Of a DNA stretch of 64,000 bases, positions 1 to 10,298 are shown piece by piece. A program made the translations under genes and the position numbers. The notes beneath the pieces are model-generated. The model saw nothing but the letters and a program-made list of their open reading frames with translations, was not told the DNA's origin and made no database searches. Each line of letters starts with the position of its first letter. Within the stretch, counting starts at the first letter, position 1. Source of the stretch: Flaccisagitta enflata (Eukaryota > Chaetognatha > Sagittoidea > Aphragmophora); NCBI GenBank assembly GCA_965153355.1, contig OZ231126.1:107074001-107138000 (forward strand), given 5' to 3'.

Positions 1-189
1 CAAAATCGTCTCGTGTGTAAGAATAAAACATTTTTTCATAGTACTATTAAGAAAAGTCAGAAAGCGCGCAATGTCCGCTCTCCGAATATGTAAGTCTCAT
101 GGAAATCGAATATGATTAGCGGCCTCAGGGGGCACTTCTTAGAGGTAGTTGACCTTAAAACAAAAGGCAAATTGGAGTTGGATTGAATT
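1..189. other. left-edge sequence without a recognisable gene
   Basis: No coding frame here joins the integrase that follows. The missing N-terminal part of that integrase, and the rest of its pol gene, are either lost or lie outside the window. Confidence 0.4.
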
Positions 190-1229
190 TTGCTTCGAAC
201 TTGCTTGGTCTGTATCTCAGTGAACAGTGTAATTAGCAAATGTGTTAAATGTCAACAGCTTGATAAGAAAATAGCCAAAAAAATAGAAGGAGACCTTCCC
301 ATAGAAAGAATGGCATTAGTTCCCCCATTTACCAACTGTGGACTAGATGCCCTAGGCCCCTTTCATTTAAAACATACTGGGCGCAATACCAAAAAACAAT
401 TCGTTTTGATTGGTTGTTGCATGTCAACTAGAGCCATTGCCTTAATTCCCCTTAGAGATATGACTACATCAGCTGTCATAAATAGTTTAATTAAAATTCA
501 TGCACAATTTCCTGCCCTCAAAAAGTTGTTCTCAGATAATAGCAGCAACTTTCGGGGGGCAGATAGAGAAATTCAAGAAGCTATGAAAGCTTTTAACAAA
601 CAAGAAATAAACAAAAAATTAGAACAAATTAATCTAAGTTGGGAATTTGGCCCCGCCCACTGCGGTGCGGCGGGGGGAGCTTGGGAACGTCTTATTAAAA
701 TGGTTAAAAAATTACTTAGAAGTGTCATTGGTCAACAAAATGTTGATGTAAATGACTTCGAAACTTTGCTTAGCGGTGCGGCTTTGGTCATGAATAGAAG
801 GCCTTTGACTGCAGCAAGTGCTGATGTAAATGATACACTTCCCATTACTCCCAGTCATTTCCTTTACCCATACCTCTTCGTTGATTCCACCCATCTGATT
901 CCTCCCTGCACAGGCGATCCAAAGACGTTGCAACACGGCTGGAAGTCTTCTCAAGCTTTGTTGGACAATTTCTGGAATCGTTTTAAGTCAGAGTACCTCA
1001 CGGAATTGACTAATAAGCGTAGGGGGGTAATACTAAACCTATTAAAGAGGGGGCTCTCGTCTTAGTTAAGGATGACGCTGAGCCCAGGGAGTATTGGCCT
1101 TTAGGCCGCGTGGTTAAAATTTTGAATAAAGATCTCAATCACCCTCGCCGCTTTCTCATCCGTTTAGCTAATGGCAAGGTGATTGACCGCAATATTAATT
1201 CGGCTCTCGTTCTCGAACTTGATCAATGA
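190..1229 (+). pseudogene. BEL/Pao retrotransposon integrase, C-terminal part, frameshifted
   Basis: This is the 3' end of a BEL/Pao-type pol gene, encoding the enzyme that inserts element cDNA into the host genome. A residual zinc-binding CxxC (KCVKC) lies near 237-251. The catalytic triad is visible: Asp at 346-348 (CGLDALGP), Asp at 535-537 (LFSDNSSNF) and Glu at 685-687 (GGAWERLIKMVK). GAWERLIK is typical of this clade. The frame breaks in a run of six G near 1021-1026. The DUF5641-like C-terminal module (EYWPLGRVVKIL, then VIDRNINSALVLEL) continues one frame over and stops at 1227-1229. Protease, RT and RNase H are absent upstream, so the copy is truncated. The family is secure from the motif spacing; the assignment to BEL rather than Ty3 rests on the C-terminal module. 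Confidence 0.88.
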
Positions 1230-2145
1230 TAACCATCGAGCCGTCAACTCGATAAACCTGTTGATTTACAAAAGATTACAATCAATTTTCCGTTCTAAAA
1301 TAGAAGTTTTTTCAACTCGAATTAACATTTCATTTTTTAAAATTCAACTAGAATCTCAACTAGAATTCCGTCAACTAGAACATTTTATACTAGAATTTCA
1401 ACTAGAATCGCAAAAATTAGAATTTCATTGTGGTCTTTCTCTGGCTGAAAAATTGCTCAAAACTCGATCGTCTATCACATCTCACGTTTTAAACCTGTTA
1501 AAAACCGTTCTTTATCCAGTCCGTGGAAAAGCAATTACCTATAAACACTCAAACTCAAATTCGATCATAAATTCCGATTCATCCGACGATGAACGTGTCT
1601 CCCGGTCGTGGCGATCGGCAAGGGAGATCAGGGAAGAAAGGCGAAAGAAGGAGGAAGAGGAGACTCTTCAATTTAAGCCGATGAAAGTATTCAATGTCAC
1701 GAAGCAAAACGTGGCAAACGCTCAGGAACAGCTTGACAAACTGACCATTAGTAAAGCTCGTCAACTCTTTGAAAAGAGCAACAAAGAATTCAAGAAGCTC
1801 GCCGCCAGCGCCACCTACGTCGACACTGCTCCTTCTCCTCCTCCAAAGACTACTTCCAATCCTCTTCCTCCCTCACTTGTCTCTTCCTCATCTCCCACTC
1901 TCTCCCGCTCTTCATCCACCGCCACACTGGTCGCTTCCGATGGCGAATGGGATGAAATATCGAACAGCGAAGTTCGACCTTTGAACCTTGAGTACAAATC
2001 TCTTCAAGACTCCGCCGGAAGCGACGGCGCAACAGCGGCCGTTGACCCGAATTTGAAGAAGAGCTCTGCCGGCGCCGTGGAGTTCAATTCCCCGTTGGCA
2101 GAATCCACAGATCCTTCGGTCAAGAAGAAATTCAACAAAAAGTAA
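1183..2145 (+). CDS. hypothetical charged, Ser/Pro-rich ORF
   Basis: The function is not recognised. The ORF overlaps the end of the integrase in another frame and is open to 2145. From about 1580 it reads as a plausible protein: an acidic Ser patch (NSDSSDDERVS), a Lys/Glu-rich helical segment (EIREERRKKEEEE), then a Ser/Thr/Pro linker and a Lys-rich end. After its stop the same frame continues with an Ala/Lys-rich stretch to a second stop near 2300, so the original protein was probably longer. The true start is unknown. It could be an accessory ORF downstream of the BEL pol, or part of an unrelated gene whose later exons lie at 2.4-4.6 kb. Confidence 0.35.
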   Translation: MTAILIRLSFSNLINDNHRAVNSINLLIYKRLQSIFRSKIEVFSTRINISFFKIQLESQLEFRQLEHFILEFQLESQKLEFHCGLSLAEKLLKTRSSITSHVLNLLKTVLYPVRGKAITYKHSNSNSIINSDSSDDERVSRSWRSAREIREERRKKEEEETLQFKPMKVFNVTKQNVANAQEQLDKLTISKARQLFEKSNKEFKKLAASATYVDTAPSPPPKTTSNPLPPSLVSSSSPTLSRSSSTATLVASDGEWDEISNSEVRPLNLEYKSLQDSAGSDGATAAVDPNLKKSSAGAVEFNSPLAESTDPSVKKKFNKK

Positions 2146-2449
2146 GACTCAAAGAAAGTCGCGGCGAAGGCGGCGGCGGCAAAATCGCCGGCAGCAACCA
2201 CAGCCACCAACTTGAATCTGGTGGCAGAAAAGATGAATGAAAATAAGATCACCGCATCTTTCAACTCTCTGGAAGAGTACGGTCGCTTCCAGGCAGTGTG
2301 ATTTGATTTAGAAAAACAAGGAGAAGAAGAAAAGAAGAAAGAAGAAAAACAGAAAAGTCGTCACCGAACATGGAAAAGAAACAATCTTAGAAAGAAAAAC
2401 AGAGAAGCCTCAAGAATGGATTCAACTCCGGCCAAAAGAAAGGAACAAA

Positions 2450-3053
2450 AGAAGAAATTCGAGCAGGAGCACTTCGAACACATGCAGGAAAAATGCTACT
2501 GTCAAGGCCATCAATCAATTCCTCGACGAGATCAATTACGCGGAAACGCCGACCGAGTAGGAGGAAGAAGAGCAAGATGCCGCCGACATTTTAACAACCA
2601 AAGACTTTCCCTTCGCCAACACGAAAGTCTTCAAAAATCTCTACTGACTAAAACAGTTTCAAAAGCGCCTCGACGCCGTCAACAATAAAAAGGCCTATGA
2701 CGCTCATCAAAGCAAAATAAAATATCGCAGGGAGAAACATCAGCTGTTCATCAGTTGGTGCGCGGATTCCACCGCTTCCGACTTTGACAATCATCTCGAA
2801 GATCTCAAAGAGTTTGAGGAACTTTATGATCTTAAAACTTACGAAAAAATCTACTACCCAGAATACTCCGACGAGAAAAAAAGCCGCGATGTCGTTCGAT
2901 GAACGTTTTGCAAAGACAAACAAAATCGTCATGGTTTCCAAGGCGGAATGCGAAGCCTTGGCTCGTCGTTGGGATTTTGATGGCATCGACGTTGGCCTGC
3001 TTGAGGCATTTCAAGCCCACGATTGCGAGCCGAAAAGAAAAGGCAAAAAAGAA
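2450..3053 (+). pseudogene. broken coding fragment, unknown protein
   Basis: A protein-like reading (AINQFLDEINYAE, then LKQFQKRLDAVNNKKAYDAH, LEDLKEFEELYDLKTYEK) is interrupted by at least two stops. It shifts frame in a run of A near 2875-2882, after which SFDERFAKTNKIVM and DFDGIDVGLLEAFQAHDCEP follow. The composition is charged and helical, like the ORF before it. A weak GT at 3054 would end this segment in the phase needed by the exon at 3339. No family is recognised. Confidence 0.35.
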
Positions 3054-3338
3054 GTACCGGGTTTCGCTTTTCTGCTTTCAACTCATTGTGCCAATTGAGT
3101 GAGTGGCCATGAATATTTATGTCGGGAAATCTATGTTGGGATGTCAATCTCGATATGTCTCAAAAACACAATAATAATGTGTAGATATATGTCAAACAGC
3201 TGTAGCTGTGGGGTTAATGTTTATGTCAAGATGTCTATGTCGAGATGTCTATGTCGGGATGCAGAAAATATCTTAAAATATAAAAATCATTGTAACAGTA
3301 AATTAATATTACATTCAATTTCCATCTCCAATATTCAG

Positions 3339-4584
3339 AACACACTGGGACGCATCTACAAAAGAGCGGGTGGCGGTCGTACGACTGAAGGCCTCAGGGA
3401 GATGGCGTTTGCTCAAATTTGTGAATTGGGACTTCCAATGTTCAAGAGCCTCTTCGAAGAAGAGATCAAATCCGTCATCTCTCATGTAAGATTCACGGAT
3501 TTTTTTAGATGCATTCAAACAACGCTCAAACTAGAATAAAAAATTTAGAATAAAACTCAAATTGATAATTGTATTTCATATATCACTTGTCTTGTTTTCA
3601 TTAACAAAACAGGCCAGAAAATACGGTGTTGGCACCGCAGCTAGCAGATGCCGACAACGACACTTACGCAATCAACTCCGCAACCAACTCCAGTTTGGTG
3701 TTGAGCCGGAATCGTTCAGCCATCATTGCGATGCCGACGGCGACAACTCGTCTCTCTACTCTGGCGCCACCGAGCGATCGGAAGCAATTCGTCAACAACG
3801 GGAAGATGACGCCAACAAAAGCGACAAGAAACATTTGAGGAAAATCCGCATTAATCGATTTCTCAACAACATCCCGCAGCCCGATAATGAAACGGACGAT
3901 ACTGAGCAAGCTCAAAGGGTCGATTTCAGCAAAAAGAGCATTATTCCCCCACCCATCCATGAATTCAAAAATAGTTACAAACTTACCACCCAGAAAAATC
4001 GACTTTTAAAAAGGGAAAAATCGGTTAACAGAAAAATTTCCAACCTGAAACATGCCTTAGAGAAAGCTGAGCATACAAAAAGATTTGTAGAATCACAAAA
4101 AAATCACACTTGTAAATTAATTGAAAAAGTTGAAGATGTCAAAGATGATTCAATTTTGCCAGTTCCACTTCCACTACCGCCCAAGAGGGCGGTGTGGAAG
4201 ATCATCCCCAGAGGTTTGGCTGAAGAGCTAGAACCATTTGAAACCTTCGAAGATTTTTTGCAAAAATATGAGGAAGAAAAAAGAGCCAAAGTTAGAAAAA
4301 TTGATCATAATATCAATTACGCTCTTGCCGCTTCTCTACAGAGCCGGTATGGGCATCCCCTGAACCCGGCGAACTCGAAGTCAGGAACGGAATTCCATGC
4401 TTCAAACCCTCCTTCTTCCAAGTCGGCTACCACCACCACCGCGACTACGAGTGGAATAAATAACTCGGTTGATAAAGGGGGGAGTGGAGTACGAAAGGTG
4501 ATAAGGGGTGGTGAGGGGCGGCCCTCCCATACCCCGAGTTGTGTATCGGGGGGTGCCGCCTCCACTTCCCTGGAAGCGGAGTAG
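3339..4584 (+). CDS. two spliced exons of an unknown, coiled-coil-rich protein
   Basis: Exon 3339-3485 begins after an AG (ATATTCAG) and ends at a consensus donor (CAT|GTAAGA). Intron 3486-3612 is 127 bp. Exon 3613-4584 begins after AAAACAG, and the junction is in phase 0, joining VISH to ARKYGV. The second exon reads through to TAG at 4582-4584 with no internal stop. The product has an Arg/Gln-rich start, an acidic segment (DNETDDTEQAQ), a predicted coiled coil (REKSVNRKISNLKHALEKAE), a Pro-rich stretch (PVPLPLPPKRAVW) and a Thr/Gly tail. Nothing identifies a family. Upstream exons may be the decayed 2450-3053 segment. The gene could be host or retroelement-associated. Confidence 0.5.
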
Positions 4585-4644
4585 TCTCCACTCCCTTCCG
4601 CATCATCATTTTTCTTCCCATCAAATTTCGTTGTTACTTCATTT

Positions 4645-4778
4645 TTCGCGGTGCGCATCGGCGTACCCTATCTCAACTCTCTCTCCGTCAAGCTCCGCTT
4701 CCTTTGCATCTCATATCAACTTCATTCAATAACTTTCATTTTCGTGGTGCGCATCGGCGTATCTTATCTTAACTCTCA
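4645..4778. repeat. two direct copies of a ~38-bp motif, ~97 bp apart
   Basis: GGTGCGCATCGGCGTA is followed in both copies by a near-identical CTATCTCAACTCTC tail. The rest of 4585-5600 shows no convincing gene. Small ORFs there are Gln/Asn-rich low complexity. Confidence 0.6.
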
Positions 4779-5606
4779 CACTATCATTCATTACTTTGTC
4801 TACGCCAAACTCGAATATTTATGCGTCCTCGGTTCTCAATGAATTCATTGTTTCCCCGCATTGTCACTTCATTCTATTCATGAATCGTTCCTTCTCTATC
4901 ATGACTCGAGTCTCGAGTTTTTTAGTTTTAAAATAGCAATGACGATGATGGCGATAGTAGTTCTTTAAAATTCAATACATAAAATAAGATATTGTTTCCT
5001 TTCTCACTTACTCAGTGATACTAAATAAAACGATTGACTTTCTACAAAATATTAACATAATGAATTTTTTCATTGACAAACTCATTGAAACATTTGAAAC
5101 TCGTCGGTTGGCGGAAGTGGTGTTTGTTACCAACCTATCGAGTATTTGACTGATAGAATTTGAAATAAAAGACTTGAACAAGTTGATGATTCAATTACCG
5201 GCGTGAAATCAGTCAAAACTTTCGCGAGGCGGAGATTGATTGATCTATCGGAGGTGGCGAATTCGGAGCTGGTGAAGTGGACGGTCTACTGGAGGGAAGT
5301 AGCTAGCCTTTCGGCGAGTCGGAAGCAGAATTGGCGATGGATTCCGGATCATCGACAGACTTCGAAAGACGACAAAGACGAACAACAAAACAACAAAAAC
5401 AACAAAACAACGAACTAGAACAACAAAACAATGAAAACAATTACCTGCAGCTTCAAAGCGGCGACTTCGACAAACTCATCTGGGATCGCGGAAACTCATT
5501 TCGGATCGCGGAATTTACCCTGACTACGACTACAACTAACTACTGTTAACAACTAGATAACTAGATAGATACTCTTGAATCGATTATTGTGGAACAATTT
5601 CTGATA

Positions 5607-5799
5607 AAAACAGTGTTTATTCGCATTATGGAGGTACAGTGCAAGTACGCAAAGAACAACTTTTGCCTTAATTTTTGAAATCCTCTTTGGGAATCATCAT
5701 CAGAGGCTGATGATTCCCAAAGTGGATTTCGAAAATTAAGGCAAAAGTTGTTTTTGCGTACTTGCACTGTACCTCCATAATGCGAAAAAACACTGTTTT
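5607..5799. repeat. 193-bp long palindrome (hairpin)
   Basis: Arms of roughly 90 bp are near-perfect reverse complements around a short loop near 5700-5708 (GGGAATCATCA ... TGATGATTCCC). The outer ends read AAAACAGTGTTT and CACTGTTTT. One arm can be read as VQCKYAK, the same seven residues found in the polymerase-derived gene at about 57.8 kb. Confidence 0.9.
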
Positions 5800-6595
5800 A
5801 ATCGTTTTACTACTGGTGCTTGCGATGACAATTCGTAGCCTAATTTGTGATAATTCATCGACAAACATTGAAATTTCGCGTCGAAACCTCAGAGAAGAAA
5901 TATCCTTTCTTATTTTTTAGTTTTCTTAATAAATTAATTCTTATCTATTTTCAAAAACGGGGGGAGTGTAAAGAAAGGATAGGGATATTTATTTACCTTA
6001 TTGCCTATTGATTTATTGATTGATCGATTGAATTACTTATTGCCTCTGTCTGTTTATTGATTGAACCGTTTATTGCTGTCTGTCCGTTTATTGAACTGTT
6101 TATCCGTAGTTTCCTGTTTAAATTCATGTTTACATTCATGTTAACTTTCCTCATCGACTTTTTTTCAGGCTTACAACTCATACATTGTACACTGACTAGC
6201 ATTGCAATAACTCATACGTGTGACGTAGAACGTACTACGTCATTGAGTCATGGCGACTCCTGATTGGCTGTAGACTCAGGATTGATTTTCAACCTAAACG
6301 AACAACCGAAAGGAGCCAATCAAAAGCTGCCATTTTAGCGTTTTAGTGCGCTGTGCGCTACGTTGCATAACTTCTCAAGCAGACTCGGAATTTACCGGCA
6401 TTTTGCAAACATTGTTAAATACTACTATGAAAGTGCTTATTGTGGATATTAATACGAAAGATTATCGTTTACTACTTTGGATATTCGCTCTGACACTAAA
6501 GTCATTATTTGCTTATTTTCCATTGTATTCTATCCAGATAACCATGTATTCTTTAGTGCTGTCTCTCTGTCTTTTTATCATTTAGTTATGATCGT
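5800..6595. other. no gene seen
   Basis: AT-rich sequence with a TTGATTGAT-type simple stretch near 6003-6110. Only short accidental reading frames are present. Confidence 0.5.
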
Positions 6596-7154
6596 TATAA
6601 CTGGTATGCAAATCCGCTAACTGTCAGAGCCCAGGCGCGATAGAGAAAGACGAATCCCAAAATGTGTGAAATATATGGAATTTGTAATCTGCAGAATAAG
6701 GAAACAATTGATGAAAATGAGCAAGAATCATGAACCCGAACCCTACTGCCCCAGCCCCTTTCTGCCCCTGTCTTCTCCTCTTCCTCCTCGCGTCCCGCCT
6801 GCGTCCCGTCCGTATCTCGTCTGTGTCCCGCCTACTCCTCCTCCCTCTCCTCCTCCTCCTCTCCTCCTCCTTCCCTCCTCCTCCCCTCTTCCTCCCCTCT
6901 CCTCAAGTAATGATCGGTCAGTAATCAGTAGTAACTAATGATGATAATTACCTCGAAAATTGTCGCAATATTGAAGGGGTTGACAAGGTATTGGAATTAT
7001 TTGTGGAAGGTAATTTGTTGAGAGAAGTCTGCGATGACGCTAAAGGAAGGAATCACTGTACTGACCCGCGGTATCAGGTTGTTGATAACGAGCGTCAGTC
7101 ATAAGTTGAATCTCTCTCATGGCTCTACCGCAGTGGGGGCGTGGATCGGTAACA
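6596..7154 (+). repeat. ~560-bp dispersed repeat, copy 1
   Basis: Starts TATAACTGGTATGCA and ends GTGGATCGGTAACA. The whole block is nearly identical to 15946-16515 in direct orientation. It contains a pyrimidine-rich CCTCCT tract near 6760-6905. There is no long ORF, so it is probably a non-autonomous transposable element. Its ends do not show obvious terminal inverted repeats. Confidence 0.85.
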
Positions 7155-8525
7155 CCCCCGCCTTCTGACCTAATAGGAAGAATCCCGTGCTAAGAGGAAC
7201 TCCCTGCTAGGTAGAGGCTGACTTCGTCCCTTCCAGTATTGAACTTGTTGTCCGTTGATTGTGCGATAGTTAGTGACTCATTTACTGCCGACAGGAAAAT
7301 TGTATACTGATTGATGTCAGTTAATTGGTGTCATAGTATGAACTCATCTATCAGCTATGAGAAAATTATTTTGAATAGTATACTTGATTCCGGGTTAAAA
7401 GATCTGATGAATTTTGATGGATACATATTTAATATTCTTTCAAATTGTGATAACAGCTGTACTAATGATCATATTAACGGTAACATAGTAGCAATATAAG
7501 ATGCATAACTGTATTGATTTGTTCATGCATATGGGAAGTAATAACAATGTGTGTAATTGCACGGAGAAGAAATCCTATGAATTCTTAGAAATTCTTTTTG
7601 CGATGCTATTTTAAAACTGGTCATTTGATCGAACCGGTTCTTACTGGTTATTGCTGATTTTATTCAGTATTGTCTCTTAAAACATTGTCTCTATTGTCTC
7701 TTTTGTTTATTTACTCATCAAAGGACTATTGTATTGTTTATTGCATTGTAAATAGCTTCTTCATACATTGTTTATATCTTATTTCATTTCTTTATATTTC
7801 TACATTGTTCACTTTTTTGCATTTTTACATAGTTTACTTTTTGGTATTTTAACATGGTTTTCATTTTATTTCATTGTTTACAGTTTTACATTGTTTGACA
7901 TTGTTTTACATTGTTTGTATTGTTTTACATCATTTGACATTGTTTACAATGTTTGCGTTGTTTTACATTGATTACTTAGTATACATTGTTTTATATTGAT
8001 TACAATGTTTTACATAGTTTGATATTGTTTTACATTGTTTTACATTGTTTGACATAGTTTTACATCTTTTATATTGTTTGTATTGTTTTACATCATTTGA
8101 CATTGTTTACATTGTTTTCATATCATTTGGTTCGTTTTTTTTATTTTTTTATTGTTTACTTCACCTTGCGATGTAATTTGCGTGTTATTGTGTTGAAGAA
8201 TTTGAATATTTTGTGTCGCGAACTCTTGAATTGTTCTAATTTCTGAAATTACTTCAACTTGTATTACTGAGTTACATTTTGTTATTTATCTTATTTGCGG
8301 AAAAATGTCTTAAAAATGTTGTCACTTTAGCATTTGCGTTTGTTGAACTGCTCGATCCAATCGTCTTGCCTGTCATGAATATTCTTTTATCTAGTTTTGT
8401 AACTTAGATATGCTTTGTTGTTATTTTTTGTTTGTTTTGTTTTTTTTTTTTGTTTTGTTTTTTTTTGGGGGGGGTCATGTGGCGAAATGATTCAGCACAA
8501 TGTTAAGTGTCGTTGTCGTTGTGGT
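7155..8525. repeat. AT-rich DNA with a degenerate ~11-bp TTACATTGTTT minisatellite
   Basis: Between about 7720 and 8130 variants of TTTACATTGTTT recur many times. Coding frames across it are low complexity (Phe/Tyr/Cys-rich) and are not supported. Confidence 0.6.
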
Positions 8526-8553
8526 TATTGTTGTTGTTGTTGTTGTTGTTGTT

Positions 8554-8607
<54 letters not shown>

Positions 8608-8608
8608 G
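8526..8608. repeat. (TTG)n microsatellite
   Basis: About 27 trinucleotide units with one or two interruptions. Confidence 0.95.
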
Positions 8609-8879
8609 CCAACGGTGAGATCTGGTGAATCTCTGCTGCTTGCTTTCAGCTGTGTTGCATACGTGATTGTCAATCCGTCGCCTTTGTCTCAATTGTTAAT
8701 GAGTTTTGCCGGAGTTTGATGTAGTCTAATTAGTTTTTTTTTTTGGATTTTGTGTCAATTTTGTTAGAGCATGAACAAACTTGATTTTTGTAGTGATTAA
8801 ATCTGACAACTTAAATCTTGACGGAATTTGATTATGTTGTTTTTTTTGTTTTTTTTTGTTTTTGTTTTTTTTTTTTTGA

Positions 8880-10220
8880 TGTGTAAACCGATATTGAGCC
8901 GTCACAAGCATTGGTGAAAGGTTTCTGGGTTCTGTTGGCTACGTGGAATGATGACAAATTTGAATTTTTAGGGGCGTACCACTGCCCCCGCCATAGGAAC
9001 ATTGAACAAATTTTGAATGTGATTTTAAAATTTCATGTATGGGTTTTATTAATGATCCTGCTACAAGAGCAAAAACACACTTTGGACAGTGAGGATGCGT
9101 CACTGTCCTGTTATTTCAAACAATGTGCAATAAATTGAATGGTAGCATATATATGTATGAAGCGGTGCCCCCGCCGTAACAACATTGGAAACTTGATATG
9201 TAGAGGGTGTTTCACTGCCCTCTGGTTTGCTTGATCGATGATCGAAATTAAGGATGTATGGGTTTGTTCGACAATTGTTGGTGTAATAAACAGCTTTTTT
9301 CACCAGTATTTGATGGTTGCGACTTGCTTTTAGGTCAAACATGAGAAGCTCAAGATGTGCGTTTGTTTAAAGACAATCCAAGTGGGTTATGACGCCCCCG
9401 CCGTCACGACGTGGATTCATGCGGTGTAGAATGAGAAAGCAGTTTATACAATTGTCTAAAACCGCTGTCTACATCTTAAAGTGAATTGTCTGTTTCAGGC
9501 AGTAAACAGAGATGTGATAGGATTAACTATTCCGCGCTCGATGTTCGGCATGAAAAATTTATAAATGAGAGAAATAAAAGGCATGAAAGGTCAAAATGTG
9601 TGTAATCAATAAAGTTATGACAAATTATAGTGTTTGGTGAATTTTAAAAGCAGTGTTGCGCGTGAATGTATCTACATACCGCTTAGCATATATTTCTTGT
9701 TTGTTTTATGACTAGTTCGACACAAACTTATTTTTATCTAAATCTATTCTCATTGATTTTAAGTATTGATAAAGGGTCTAGTAAAACATTTGTGACCATT
9801 GTGTTGTTAAGATAAACACAAACAAATGACTAACTTATCCTCTTTACGCGTCGAAGAGGTCAAAGATAAATTCTATCATGAACTGTCCCTCACATTCTCT
9901 CAAAGTCATTCCCATTCATGCTCACATTCATTTAGGATGTTCATTTTTCTTATTTTCTACAGTGGTCGTGTGTTTTAATCGACATTTATTTTCATATATT
10001 TGTTTATTTCTAAGTTTTTTTCTGTTTTTTTAATTATTTATTTGTTTACTTATTTATTTATTTTTTTTATTATATTTTGACAGATCAGATTATGAAATGA
10101 CAAGCGAAAATAAATGACAATAAATGATAGTGACAATAAATGACAGTGACAATACATGATATAATGATAAATGAGGCACGAGAAATATCACTAATTTGCC
10201 CCCGCCATCAACAAATTCAT
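8880..10220. repeat. non-coding stretch with recurrent CCCCCGCC motif
   Basis: The GC-rich motif GCCCCCGCC, followed by A/G and T, recurs at about 8984, 9164, 9395 and 10197 in otherwise AT-rich DNA; 7154-7162 has a related copy. The interval also holds a TGACAATAAA-type minisatellite (10091-10170). No gene is seen. Confidence 0.45.
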
Positions 10221-10298
10221 AACAGTAATCGTTTGGTTATTTACTCCTTTTGTTTAGAGTAAAAGTGGTTCTGTTTGTTTGCCTGATATTGATGACGC

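Noticed and set aside
5203-5418. Small ORF ending in Gln/Asn repeats
   Set aside because: Short, low complexity, no supporting signal; listed only as unsupported.
6666-6938. Pro/Ser-rich ORFs in the ~560-bp repeats (also 16016-16285)
   Set aside because: They are translations of a CCTCCT pyrimidine tract and differ in frame between copies.
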